From contig BFEA01000254.1 of the NCBI GenBank assembly GCA_003427395.1, positions 1,257,295 to 1,319,143 of the forward strand: a stretch of 61,849 bases of DNA. The letters are read 5' to 3'. Below are positions 1 to 8,826 of this stretch, piece after piece. Source of the DNA: Chara braunii. Lineage: Eukaryota; Streptophyta; Charophyceae; Charales; Characeae. Position 1 is the stretch's first letter; each line of letters starts with the position of its first letter. The position numbers and the translations under genes are program-made. The notes beneath the pieces were generated by a model. That model was not told the DNA's origin. It saw only the letters and a program-made list of their open reading frames with translations, and made no database searches.

Positions 1-674
1 CAGTGGGCCTTTAGGAGAGTGCCAGTAGGACCGGACGCAGTCCTCTGGGCCAAGCTAGTCCCAGAATTAGCTAGCGTAGATAGAACTCAGCTATCTTTAA
101 AGTGCAGTGTTATCTATGCCAATCTCTCAGATCTGTTAAATTATCTAACGTTGCAATCGTTCAACCCCACGATGACTACCAGTAAGAGAAAGTATGGTAG
201 ATGCAATTTGGTTCCAAGTTGGAAAGTGGATGGCTAGGATAACTAGATATCTGGAAGTCGGTTGTAGAGACTGTCCGCAGGCTATGGTCTGTAAGCTAAG
301 CTGGCTGATGCTGTCCGTAATCCGGGTTGAATTGTGAGGTCCCCGGCCTCCAAGCTACTATTTGAAGTGAATTGAGTTAAAGAAAAAACATTGATAAAAA
401 AATGTTTTTTTTTTGTGTTTATTTTCCCTATTCCACGCTGCCACCCACCTGTCCCCCACCCATCCCACACCCGTCACGCTAATCCACATACATGGCTATT
501 GGGATCTCGCTCCAGTACTACACTTGATGGAGACAATCTTGTTATTTATTTTTTTCTTTTAGTTCCTTTGCCCCTTCAGAAAACGGGGACAGTGCCCAAT
601 GCTCATATCGTTTCCGAGCACCAAAAATAGAAAAAAAGAAAAAGAAAAAGAAAAAAAGCAAAAGGGAGAAGGTA

Positions 675-713
<39 letters not shown>

Positions 714-1480
714 AACGTTCAGTTGGATTGCCAAAGAATATTGATAGAGGCTGGGGACCTCACAACTCAACCCGGAAGTTATCAGCCGGTTTAGCTTTGA
801 GTATCACACCCTTTAATTACTCACAACTCAACCCGGAAGTTACCAGCCGGTTTAGCTTTGAGTATCACACCCTTTAATTACTCCGATCTATTTAACTGAA
901 CACTCTGTTATTCTTAAACGATCTGACCTTGACAGTCCCTAATGCTACTGTGGGTTGTGCCTCACGTCTACAAGTGAACTCTTTCCTAACTTGGAAGTTC
1001 ATTTCGTGCATATTCTTATATTGGCGAAATGTGGAGATAGATTGAAACTTACAAAACGTATCTCTAAGGATAACTTCCTACCCTGCCTTACTTCTGGGAC
1101 TAGCTCGGCCCAGAGGAGCTCGCCCTGTTCCTACTGACACTCTCCCAGTGGCCCACTGCGGCCTTACTTCAACCGAGTGTCCTGGTTGGTACTCTAAAAC
1201 TACTAGTCGCCATGACACTTTGTCCATAATTATCTTAATCTACATTCCCGCGTTCGTAAGCCACTTTGAGATAACTAAGCCCCTGGTATTGTGAGCTGTT
1301 GCAAGTTGGTTTCCCCTTGACCAGGTACGGAGGAACCAGTTTTGTTGTCTCCTGTTTCTTCTGCCAGCTCTGACTCCCTTCTGCCAGTCCAGTCTGATTG
1401 CTTGCTTCAGGCCGGGTTTCACCCGATGCTTGATTTCTTTGTCAGACAGTGGACGGTTCTCAAATCTTGCTCTGATTGGC
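1..1480. other. Unclassified flank, no gene seen
   Basis: Short ORFs here show no family resemblance and no sustained coding pattern. The stretch holds a 43-base T run at 677-719 and a 61-bp tandem duplication at 761-882. The segment near 321-350 is an imperfect reverse complement of about 748-778, giving a loose inverted pair around the T run. It may be the 3' side of the minus-strand LINE that follows, but no poly(A) boundary could be placed. Confidence 0.5.
761..882. repeat. Tandem duplication, 2 x 61 bp
   Basis: Unit 761-821 is repeated at 822-882 with one substitution (T to C in the context GGAAGTTAT/GGAAGTTAC). The unit begins CACAACTCAACCCGGAAGTT and ends TTTAATTACT. Near identity suggests a recent duplication or an assembly duplication. 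Confidence 0.9.
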
Positions 1481-1488
1481 TTCTATTG

Positions 1489-2336
1489 TCAGACAGTGGA
1501 AATCCCTTCCGCCCAGATGATTTCGCACAGCACACCCCTTACCATGTGAGCCACATAACCCCGACCTCTCTTTCCCTTTGTGCCCGGTGAGAGAAAACCC
1601 AGAAGAACCCACTTCTCATCCCACACTACACCTGAGGCTCCAAAGGAGGACCAATGTTGGGACCACCATCTCCAGATACGCTTCGATGCCGGGCACTCCC
1701 ACCACAAGTGCCTTGTTGATTGGAAGGGCCAGCTGCACCTTGGGCATCGCATGTTTACTTACATCCCCCTGCTCACTAGCCATACAGCTGATGGAGTGAC
1801 TACGGTACCATGGATAGTAACCACATAATGCGTACTTGTCTGCCATTTGGCAGCCTTGCAATAGTCTGCCATAACTGTTCAAACTTTGCAGGCATGTCTG
1901 GAATTTCCTCTCCAAGCAAAGTCTGCCATCTTGAAGTAGCGATTTCCGCCGGGTTCTTCAGCTTGTTGCTTGTTATTTCGTAGTCTGTTCTGGTCGAGTA
2001 CCCTGTCAGCTGCATCTGTGGCTCCTTTTCCAGACCTGTGGTCCAGCTCCACGCTGTGGGGTGTATGCACAGTTTCCGAAGTGGAACCCTTCCTACCAAG
2101 GAGAGAGTCTTTGCCCTTCTGCCCTTCTCTCTTAGCTCAATCGCCCGTATTTGCGTAGGGTTAGCCCATAGCATCACAGTTCCTTCATTTATGAAGGCCA
2201 GTCTGTCAGAGCGAGTTTCACATCTCCACCTTTCCACGTTTCTGAACCCGCTCGGTAGGATCTCTGTCATTTTCCAGACCACCCCTTGTTCTTCTTCTTC
2301 GTTGCTTGCTACGTACCACATGCCGGGGGGATCCAA
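1489..2336 (-). pseudogene. LINE ORF2 C-terminal part with zf-RVT zinc finger
   Basis: Two minus-strand frames follow the reverse transcriptase piece: 2336-1800, then 1752-1489 in a shifted frame. The last one contains CPRC, a spacer, then HLWWECPASKRIWRWW. That is the Cys-Cys...His...Cys pattern of the zf-RVT domain at the C-terminus of plant-type LINE ORF2 proteins. The 2336-1800 segment has no motif I can name but lies where the region between RT and zinc finger is expected. At least two frameshifts separate the pieces, so no protein is made. The domain order (RT, thumb region, zf-RVT) matches plant L1/RTE-like non-LTR elements; the exact clade cannot be told. Confidence 0.8.
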
Positions 2337-3800
2337 GCCTTCTGGACCCAGCTTCTCCTTCCAGTCCCGCGGTGATGGAGTTCCAAAAGGTGGATTTGAG
2401 TCTTCTCTTCGTAAATGACTTTATGAAGAACCAGACCCAAACATCCTCTAGACGCTTGCTGTTCCCACTCCTTCATTAAAATCCTTTCTGCCAATTCTAC
2501 CCACTGTTCTTTCTGTTTGGCAGTTGCAATTTTAACCACTCCTCTCTTCTCCCTTGGAAAAGTCAAAGTTTGCCACGCAATTTTAACCAAGTATCCTTCT
2601 CCCTCTTTCGCTCTTGGCTTCCATAAGAATTTTGCCACCAGTCTTCTGATTGCTGCAAGGACTCCCATTGCCAGTTCCCATATTGTGCTGACGAACCAAA
2701 GGATAGAGAAGAGTGCCATGTTTGACACTAACGCTCTTCCTATTATCGAGAGGTGTCATGCGCTGCCCCACATGTTTAGTCTGGTGGCTATACGATGTTG
2801 CAGGACCACTCCTTGTGAAGAAGCCCCTACTTGAATGCTTATTAACACTCCTAGGAACCTCTCTTCCTCCCCTTCCTCCACTCTTTTCATTCCCAATTGC
2901 ATCTTCAACTCAAATGTATGGGGCAGCAGGAAAGCAAATATTTTCCAGTTGACTGATGCTTCAGATAATCTGGAGTACTCCATCATTGTCTCCTTTAGTG
3001 CTGTCAATGCTGGGACAGTGTTTTCACACACCGCAAACAAGTCGTCCGCGATGGCCTTTACTCTGCACTCTGAAGTTTCGCCTAATGGCAGGGCCTTGAT
3101 GTCTGGATGCTTCCTGATCCGGTTTAACAACACTTCCATTTGAACTACAAAGAGCAGGGGGGCTAGCGGACACCCTTGTCTCAGTGATCTTGTCAGTTGG
3201 AACACATCCGACAGATGTCCATTGATTAAGACTGTTGAGGTAGCCTGGGTATACATAGCCACCACCCATTTCCTGAACCCCTCACCGAACCCCATCTTCT
3301 TCATGGTAGTCAGGACAAAGGTCGAGCCTACCTTGTCGCAGGCTTTCTCCAAGTCCAGTAGCAACACTGCCATGTCCAGGTTCTCTGCCTGCACAATCTC
3401 CAGAGTTCCGATTGCTGTTATGATATTGTTAAATATAGGTCCCCCTTGCAGAAAAGTCCCTTAGCCACCTTCAATAAGATCTGATAGGTGTCTCGCTAGT
3501 CTTCTTCTGGCTCCAGTCTTCGCTAGGATCTTGTAGGAGATATTCAGTAACGAAATAGGACGCCAGACTCTGACTTTCGCCTTGTCTCCCTTTTCGAACA
3601 GTACTGCAATCACCCCGTGGGTCATTCTGGAACCCAATCTTCCTCCAATTAATACTTCATTGTAGAGGACCACCATTTTCAGGCCCAATCAAATGCCAGA
3701 ACTTTGCGTAGAATTCCACCGTGAGTCTATCCCCCCCCAGGTGATTTTCCACGAGTCATTTCCTTCAAGGTCTGAGTTGTTCCTCCATTGTGATTGGGCG
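2309..3800 (-). pseudogene. LINE reverse transcriptase, degraded
   Basis: Read on the minus strand, this is a non-LTR retrotransposon RT. Near 3790-3720 a frame shows a VEFYAKFW block like the pre-RT VEFYKxFW motif. At 3688-2309 a single reading frame carries VWRPISLLNISYKILAK, then LLDLEKACDKV (usually AFDKV), RQGCPLAPLLF and AIADDLFAV, the ADD form of the catalytic motif. The thumb-like segment (AIRRLVAKFLW, then KIAWQTLTFP) follows. The frame is broken by in-frame stops at about 3461-3463 and 2756-2758, and a frameshift lies upstream near 3700. The catalytic aspartates survive, so decay is by nonsense changes rather than loss of motif. Endonuclease sequence upstream of 3800 is not recognisable, so the copy looks 5'-truncated, as LINE copies often are. 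Confidence 0.9.
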
Positions 3801-4514
3801 ATCCGAGTCGCAGGAACGTAGGTAGACTAGTTAGGCTGAGTAATAGAAGTTGGGCGCTGCGTACCAGACAATAGAGGTGACCTTGGATACAGTGTTGAGG
3901 TGACCAGGGAGTGTCTGCTTTTTACACGTGAGTCCATTGTAGTGCTTTTATTTGGATGGTATCTTGGTGCATCATGCTTTTTGCTTGGTGCATGACTATC
4001 TAGCCTACTTTCGTGATTATGCAACTCGGATTTCTGTCTGTCGTTCCCACTAATATTCCTTGCATTAGCAGGAAAACCCATTCTTGAGTTTGCTCAGGCC
4101 TGGGTGCACGTTGCTGGCTGAGTTTGTGGCACAGTCTGTGTGCCAGCACCATTGCTATGCGAATATTTTATGCAACTAACGATTGATTGAGCTGGTGGAT
4201 ACAACCCATTGACCTGGACCATATAGTCGGTTTTCATCTTAACAGTGGCGGTGACCACAGGAGAGGGTAACACGTACTTGGTTTCGACAATTGCTTGCAT
4301 GACCAACTCCTGCAGATGTTAACTGGTGCACCGCCAGTTTGGCATAGCAAAAAACAACAGTGTTTCTATTATACAGCTGCTGCAGAGACGGCGTTTTAGC
4401 TTGGGAAGGTGTTTGGTTTCTGAAGAGGGGAGGTAGTTGCTGCGATCAAGAGAGGCCGATTTTATTAAAGAAGGGGTGGTTAGATTTGATACACAGGTGA
4501 ATGTTACGAGTCGG
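3801..4514. other. Unclassified segment between LINE and repeat A
   Basis: No coding motif or RNA gene is visible. It may belong to the body of the dispersed repeat that starts to match its second copy at about 4515, but no counterpart to this part was found elsewhere in the window. Confidence 0.4.
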
Positions 4515-4588
4515 TAAGTCGTTAGGAAAGTCAGCAGCTGGTGGGTTGACTTCAGTTTGACCAAGCTGCTGAGCGTTTGGGCTGCCAT
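4319..4588 (-). CDS. Short ORF shared by both repeat copies, unknown
   Basis: The ORF of 89 codons starts at an ATG in the context CCCGCAATGGC and reads MAAQTLSSLVKLKSTHQLL. In copy B (from 24438) the equivalent ORF reads MATNMLCRLVKLKLNHRLL. After about 27 residues the two diverge or shift frame. A conserved start context and mostly conservative residues hint at a first coding exon, but no family is recognised and no splice site is proven. It could equally be non-coding repeat DNA. Confidence 0.3.
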   Translation of the reverse strand: MAAQTLSSLVKLKSTHQLLTFLTTYRLVTFTCVSNLTTPSLIKSASLDRSNYLPSSETKHLPKLKRRLCSSCIIETLLFFAMPNWRCTS

Positions 4589-6135
4589 TGCGGGCCCCTC
4601 AGGCCTATTAAGGAATCAAGGCCCTCTCACGCGAGTCTGCGAGCACCTTTCTTCGGTCTAAGAGACTCGAACTTTCTCTTTCTGCAAGGGGTGTGAGCGC
4701 AAAGAATGGTTGAAGTTGACCTCGTGTAGTGTATGGACCTTTTTGGTGAATCTTTGATGTGATTGCATGTTGTGGTTTGGACTCTGAATTTGACTGTCTG
4801 CGATCACACACATATATATATGGCTGAGAGGAGTCCCATTGTGATTGTGAGAAGTGATCGTCCCATATTATATACCCCCTTTTATATATGTACATACATA
4901 TGTCTTGAGTGTTCGCGCGGCCTATTGTTACCGTACGCAGGGGTTAATAGGAGTATGCTTTGAGAGAAAAGGGAGATCCCCTTTACCTTTGTTTTTTTAA
5001 GTTTTTATAGTTGGACATTGTAGTCTGTGATAGTCGTCAAAGTCAAACCCCTTGATTTCTCTATAGGCCCTGAATGATGGAGCTTGCCTCAAAGACCTTG
5101 AGAGACTACTGTCACCACATGTATCAACTTGTGTACCACCCACTCTCCGCAGGGTGCAGAAAAGGCTCTAGCATCGAGAGATTAACCCCTCAAGGCGTGT
5201 GTCGGCCGATACTTGAGTGTCGAATGCGACACTCGAGACAACAACCATTTCGTCAAAACGGACATATTATATTTTTTGAACGAAATCAAAACTGACTTTT
5301 TTTGCCAAAATCCGGTCGGAATTTTTTGCTCCTAGGGGTCCGGCGTTTCCAAAACGTCGGACCCCCCTGGTCTATGGTTGAGACCAGGTACTCTTTTTTT
5401 TTTTTTTTGTATCTGGTCTCAACCATAGACCAGGGGGGTCCGGTGTTTTGGGAACGCCGGACCCCCATGAGCAAAAAATTCCGACCGGATTTTGGCAAAA
5501 AAAGTCAGTTTTGATTTTGTTCAAAAAATATAATATGTCCGTTTTGACGAAATGGCTGTTAGACAATCGAGGACGCGTGATTATGGATACTACATAGTAC
5601 ACGAGTATAGCGACTACTTGCGAATGTTTGCATGGCTGGTCCATATGAGAAAGCCTTGCGTCCGTGCGGTTTTATCTTAAGTCTCGTGCGTGGCGCCTTT
5701 AATTTTTATGTTTTTAGTGTGGTGTAACACATGGTGAGTGAGATGCATCCTAGTCGACCCACGACGGATTGCCTTTGCGTCGGTTCGCGTGCGGGTCCGA
5801 TAGAGGCGTGAGACTGTGCGTAGCCCATATGCTACAACGTACGAGAAACGCCCTCAACTGACCCACCTCTGCGATTGCAACTGATTAACTTTTACATTGT
5901 GGACTGGTAGCCCGACGGGGATATGCCCACCGAAGAGAGGTGACAACTCCCGCAGGTGGAGGTAAGTTGTACCTCGCGTAGACCCTATATCCTGTCGTAG
6001 GGGTTCGTAAGAGGTATGGCTGGCGCACTGGGCCGGGGCGGTTGCGAAAGCTCAATTTCTATCGTGAATGACCAACTCCTTCGTGACGCGACCGGGAGGG
6101 TCCTGCCCTGCGGGACCTGTGCGCTCGACAACGCC
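4515..6135 (-). repeat. Dispersed repeat, copy A (inverted relative to copy B)
   Basis: Read on the minus strand, 6135-4990 matches 21003-21960 on the plus strand over nearly its whole length, apart from an inserted palindrome. Both share GTCGTTGTCGAGC-like starts, the CGCGTAGACCCTAT block, TCGAATGCGAC with its stem partner, and GTCAAACCCCTTGA. A second shared block is 4640-4515, matching 24395-24515. It begins CCCGCAATGGC and continues into an ORF start that reads LVKLK in both copies. In copy A the two blocks are about 350 bp apart; in copy B about 2.4 kb. The repeat class is not known to me. In both places it directly abuts Harbinger-like sequence on the same relative side, so it may be part of one larger mobile unit. 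Confidence 0.75.
5245..5555. mobile_element. 311-bp foldback (palindromic) element
   Basis: The left arm 5245-5391 is the near-perfect reverse complement of 5409-5555. The outer ends are CCATTTCGTCAAAACGGACA and its complement. The centre is a run of 15 T at 5394-5408. Arms differ at only a few positions. The second copy of the surrounding repeat (about 21650-21700) lacks the element, so this is an insertion in copy A. Flanks show TCGAG on both sides (5233-5237 and about 5567-5571), which may be a 5-bp target duplication a few bases outside the palindrome. There is no coding capacity, so it fits a foldback MITE mobilised in trans. Confidence 0.85.
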
Positions 6136-6958
6136 AAGCAAAATCGTGACTAGGAGGAACAGTAGCAACCTTTAATAGAGGTCGGTCATCAACGACACGT
6201 ACAACAGGGCCGTAACTCCACGATGACGTTGAACGTCCACCAAACAGCGACGATGAAGGGAGCAGATGGTAGAGGACAACACACGGCACACACACACTCT
6301 AACGGGTCATACGCCCTTGCACTGCGAGCCAGGACGTGGCCTGCACGGTGAAGACCTGCTCTTCGCCTGCCGTCCGTCCATGATCACGCTCTTCTTTGCA
6401 GAATGCCTCTTGCGTGTGCGTCCATACAACATGCCGAGGATGCAGATGTGGAAGACGATTAGAAGGACAAACAAAATGATCACCAGAAGCAGCAGAGGAA
6501 GCCTTCAAGACGTCGGCCATGAACGACACGTAGGGAAGGGCGGCAACTACACGACGCCGATATACCTCCACCAAACGGTGACGAAGAGGGCAGCAAATTG
6601 CAGACCGCAGCATCCAAGAAATGCCCTCTAAGGTTTTACGTCGCCGAGTACAGTGGGGAATCGAAAGGCGGGTTGGCTAAAATATTCAATTTTGCCGACC
6701 GTTGAAGCATTTCTATTTGGCGGTACGCACTGCAAGGGAGAACACCGGCTGAAGATGTTTGTGGAGGCCGCCCGGCCACCAACGCTTACTATTGGCGTAA
6801 GGATCCTGGAAGCCGAATGTTGAGGACCCAAGATGTCCGTGCGGTGGCCGGTAGGTACTCCAATGGACCAGCTGACGGAAATTTCTTGCCGACGATGGGT
6901 GCCCTCGCCGCTCCGATTATCAACGATCCTTGACCTCCGAGGAGTGTCTAACGAGCCC
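6136..6958 (-). mobile_element. Harbinger-like element 4, partial, minus orientation
   Basis: The right end at 6941-6958 reads GGAGTGTCTAACGAGCCC, the same terminal inverted repeat as in elements 1-3. Read on the minus strand, the interior follows the same order as element 2. It has a GGTCCATTG...CGCACGGACATC block near 6850, an ACGGTCGGCAAAATTGAATATTTT block near 6690, then a hydrophobic ORF at about 6500-6350. The other end is missing: at about 6136 the sequence passes into dispersed repeat A. Non-autonomous or truncated. Confidence 0.65.
6340..6505 (-). pseudogene. Hydrophobic ORF of Harbinger-like element 4
   Basis: On the minus strand one frame reads LPLLLLVIILFVLLIVFHIC, then ILGMLYGRTRKRHSAKKS and IMDGRQAKS. 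It aligns with element 2 (PLLVLVVLLLLLLVVYHVC ILG, then RSRKRRSLKKD) and element 3. The hydrophobic run is about 17-20 residues, long enough for a membrane helix, and is followed by a basic stretch. A frameshift separates it from the upstream MAD/MTD start. V/I/L exchange between copies rather than random change suggests past selection on the protein. The function is unknown. It could be the N-terminal leader of a Harbinger transposase, since a hydrophobic stretch sits at that place in the copy near 43.1 kb. Confidence 0.5.
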
Positions 6959-7653
6959 CTCCCTTTCCCTCGTGGACGTGGCCTCCGCCAGACCTCTCCA
7001 CCGCAGCCGACTCCTCTATTCCTCCAATGCTGATTTATCGCAGCTCCCCCCCAAACTGGCGCTGCCCCAGCAGCATGACGGCCCACTTGAGGCTCCAGCC
7101 CGAATGTGTCCTCAAAGTGGAGGATTGGCCCAGCTATATACTGCTGGGCCTGGCTGCGTCGGATTTGATGTCCGATCGATGGTCCTGATCGCAGGCTCAA
7201 GTCCTGGTCGTACGATCCTGGCCAAAAACGACCTGCCTGGGTCCCTACTGGATGTCCAGGCAACCCTGCTGATGCAGCAGGGTCCTGAGGACTGGGCCAG
7301 GCACAGACAGAAGAATGCCTGGTCCAGTCCCACATACGGACAAATCTGAACCTGGCCTACAACGGACGGAACTGAAATCCACAGGTCCGAACAGGCATTC
7401 TTCTGTCTGTGCATGGCCTGGAAAAATGGCCGCGGGCCTCCAGGTCGCTCACCAAAATGGGTGGGCGGCCTGGGGGTCTGGAACAACTGTCGGGCCCCAA
7501 AACAGGGTCCTTGTAGGGGCCTCAGCATGCTACAGTGTGTGTGTGTGTTTGTGTGTGCAAAAATAAGGGTGGCCTTTGTTTGTAGTTCTACCCTCCCCTG
7601 TGCATTTGTAAGGAGCAGTATGGCTGATCTAAACCACCAAGATCCTTTCCCTT
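6959..7653. other. Non-coding segment with a 26-bp-arm hairpin
   Basis: No gene seen. Positions 7295-7320 and 7393-7418 are reverse complements with one mismatch (AGGCACAGACAGAAGAATGCC and its partner), separated by 72 bases. A short GT run lies at 7533-7557. The rest is unclassified. Confidence 0.6.
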
Positions 7654-7843
7654 CCATTTTTCTACAACGCGGCTACATGCCCACCATGTCTGGCGGGATG
7701 GACTGGGGTGATGATTTGCAGAAAGGCAAATTGCATTCGCATGGAAGGCCCGTTTTTCCTGGACGGATCCCTTGTGATGCAACACCCTGGTGCATCCCCT
7801 GGAACACAGCGCACATGCAGCCCCGTTGTAGAAAAATGGCTGG
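7654..7843. mobile_element. Diverged foldback element, about 190 bp
   Basis: The ends are CCATTTTTCTACAACGCGGC at 7654 and its near complement ending at 7843. The arms keep pairing inward (for example TGGGGTGATGAT against ATCACAAGGGTGTT-like sequence on the reverse strand) with increasing mismatches. No ORF of its own. It fits an old foldback MITE. Confidence 0.6.
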
Positions 7844-8061
7844 GAAGCATACTGCCAAAAAGGAGCATCCACATCGTGTGACAGTAGTAGTTATAGATCC
7901 GTGCATCTGGGCCTAAGACATTCTCTGAACAAGCACAAATTCGAACCGGCGACCTCAGCAACCATGCCAGGTCCTCGGGAGGAGAGGATTCGCACGGAAA
8001 GAATCCTGGGGGGAAACAAGCCAGTGTTACAAAAAGGAAAGGAAATGAAAAAGGAGGCAGA

Positions 8062-8218
8062 TACCAACGGGCCTAGCTCAGTTGGTACACCCATAAACTG
8101 TTGAAATACAGACCTCAGCTTGAATCCCAATCGGACAGATGAATAAAATCATTCTGAACTCACCACAGGCCGGTCAGTTTAAAGATGATAGCGGAAGGTC
8201 GACACCCTCAAAGAAAAA
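8062..8218 (+). mobile_element. tRNA-headed SINE with 14-bp target duplication
   Basis: The head at 8069-8137 looks like a tRNA: GGCCTAGCTCAGTTGGTA matches an A box, and CAGCTTGAATCCC about 50 bases later resembles a B box. The body ends in an A-rich tail (AAAGAAAAAAA) at 8210-8220. AAAAAGGAGGCAGA occurs exactly at 8048-8061 and again at 8219-8232, flanking the element as a target-site duplication made by LINE-type insertion. Total length about 157 bp. The tRNA parent is not identified; the anticodon arm is too changed. Confidence 0.8.
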
Positions 8219-8324
8219 AAAAAGGAGGCAGACTCAGGCAGAGTCTACTTACAGCAAGAAAACTCCATTCCTCTGCGATGAATTGCAAGGGGCTTCCCTG
8301 CTACGTCGTCATGTTTTTGGACCA

Positions 8325-8396
8325 TCTGGATGTATTTGTGACATCCATTAAAATTGGGACCATACAGAGTGAGATTAGCATGGCCCCTGCACAAGG
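8325..8396 (+). pseudogene. U6 snRNA-like fragment
   Basis: The sequence carries ACATCC, then TAAAATTGG, then the U6 core: ATACAGAG, a short change, AGATTAGCATGGCCCCTGC and CAAGG. That order and spacing is the spliceosomal U6 snRNA from its 5' stem to just past the AGC/ISL region. Differences from a functional U6 include an inserted base between ATACAGAG and AGATTAG (which breaks the ACAGAGA box) and loss of everything after CAAGG. Just upstream, GGATGT...ACATCC could still form a 5' hairpin. No TATA or upstream element is in place. It is a pseudogene, probably carried here by retrotransposition or template switching. Confidence 0.8.
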
Positions 8397-8826
8397 CTTT
8401 TCAGCTTCTTTTGTATCAAGAAAAGAAGACCAGAGAAGAGGGGAAAGCAAGTGAACAAAACAAATACTGTTTCCCCACAGTGAACGAGATCTTCCTATCA
8501 TTACTTCCACATCGAGAATGATAGTTTCATTGCTGAGCCAGCATATATAGCCACTGTTCTGGGTCGTGGGAAGGAGTGAGCCAGCTTGACTGAGATTTTC
8601 ACAACGAATGGTGGTAAGTTGGTAACATAGTAGTCAGAAGAAGTGCATCCTGTCCATCCACGCCACCCAGGTCGGCATGGGTCCTACCATGCTTTTCTTT
8701 CTTTTTTCTTTTTTTCTTTCCCTTTTTTAAAGGTTTTTTTTTTTTTTGTTTGAGGGTATCCGAATCTCATTTTATATGGAGCAGGGGCTCAGACAGACAG
8801 TTGGTCTGAGATTCCCTTCTTGTAAA
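8397..8826. other. Non-coding, pyrimidine-rich end
   Basis: No gene seen. Pyrimidine-rich tracts with a T run occupy 8691-8749, immediately before Harbinger-like element 1. Confidence 0.6.

Noticed and set aside
7930-7960. tRNA B-box-like GGTTCGAATTTG on the minus strand
   Set aside because: No A box at the right distance and no cloverleaf; probably chance or a decayed SINE.
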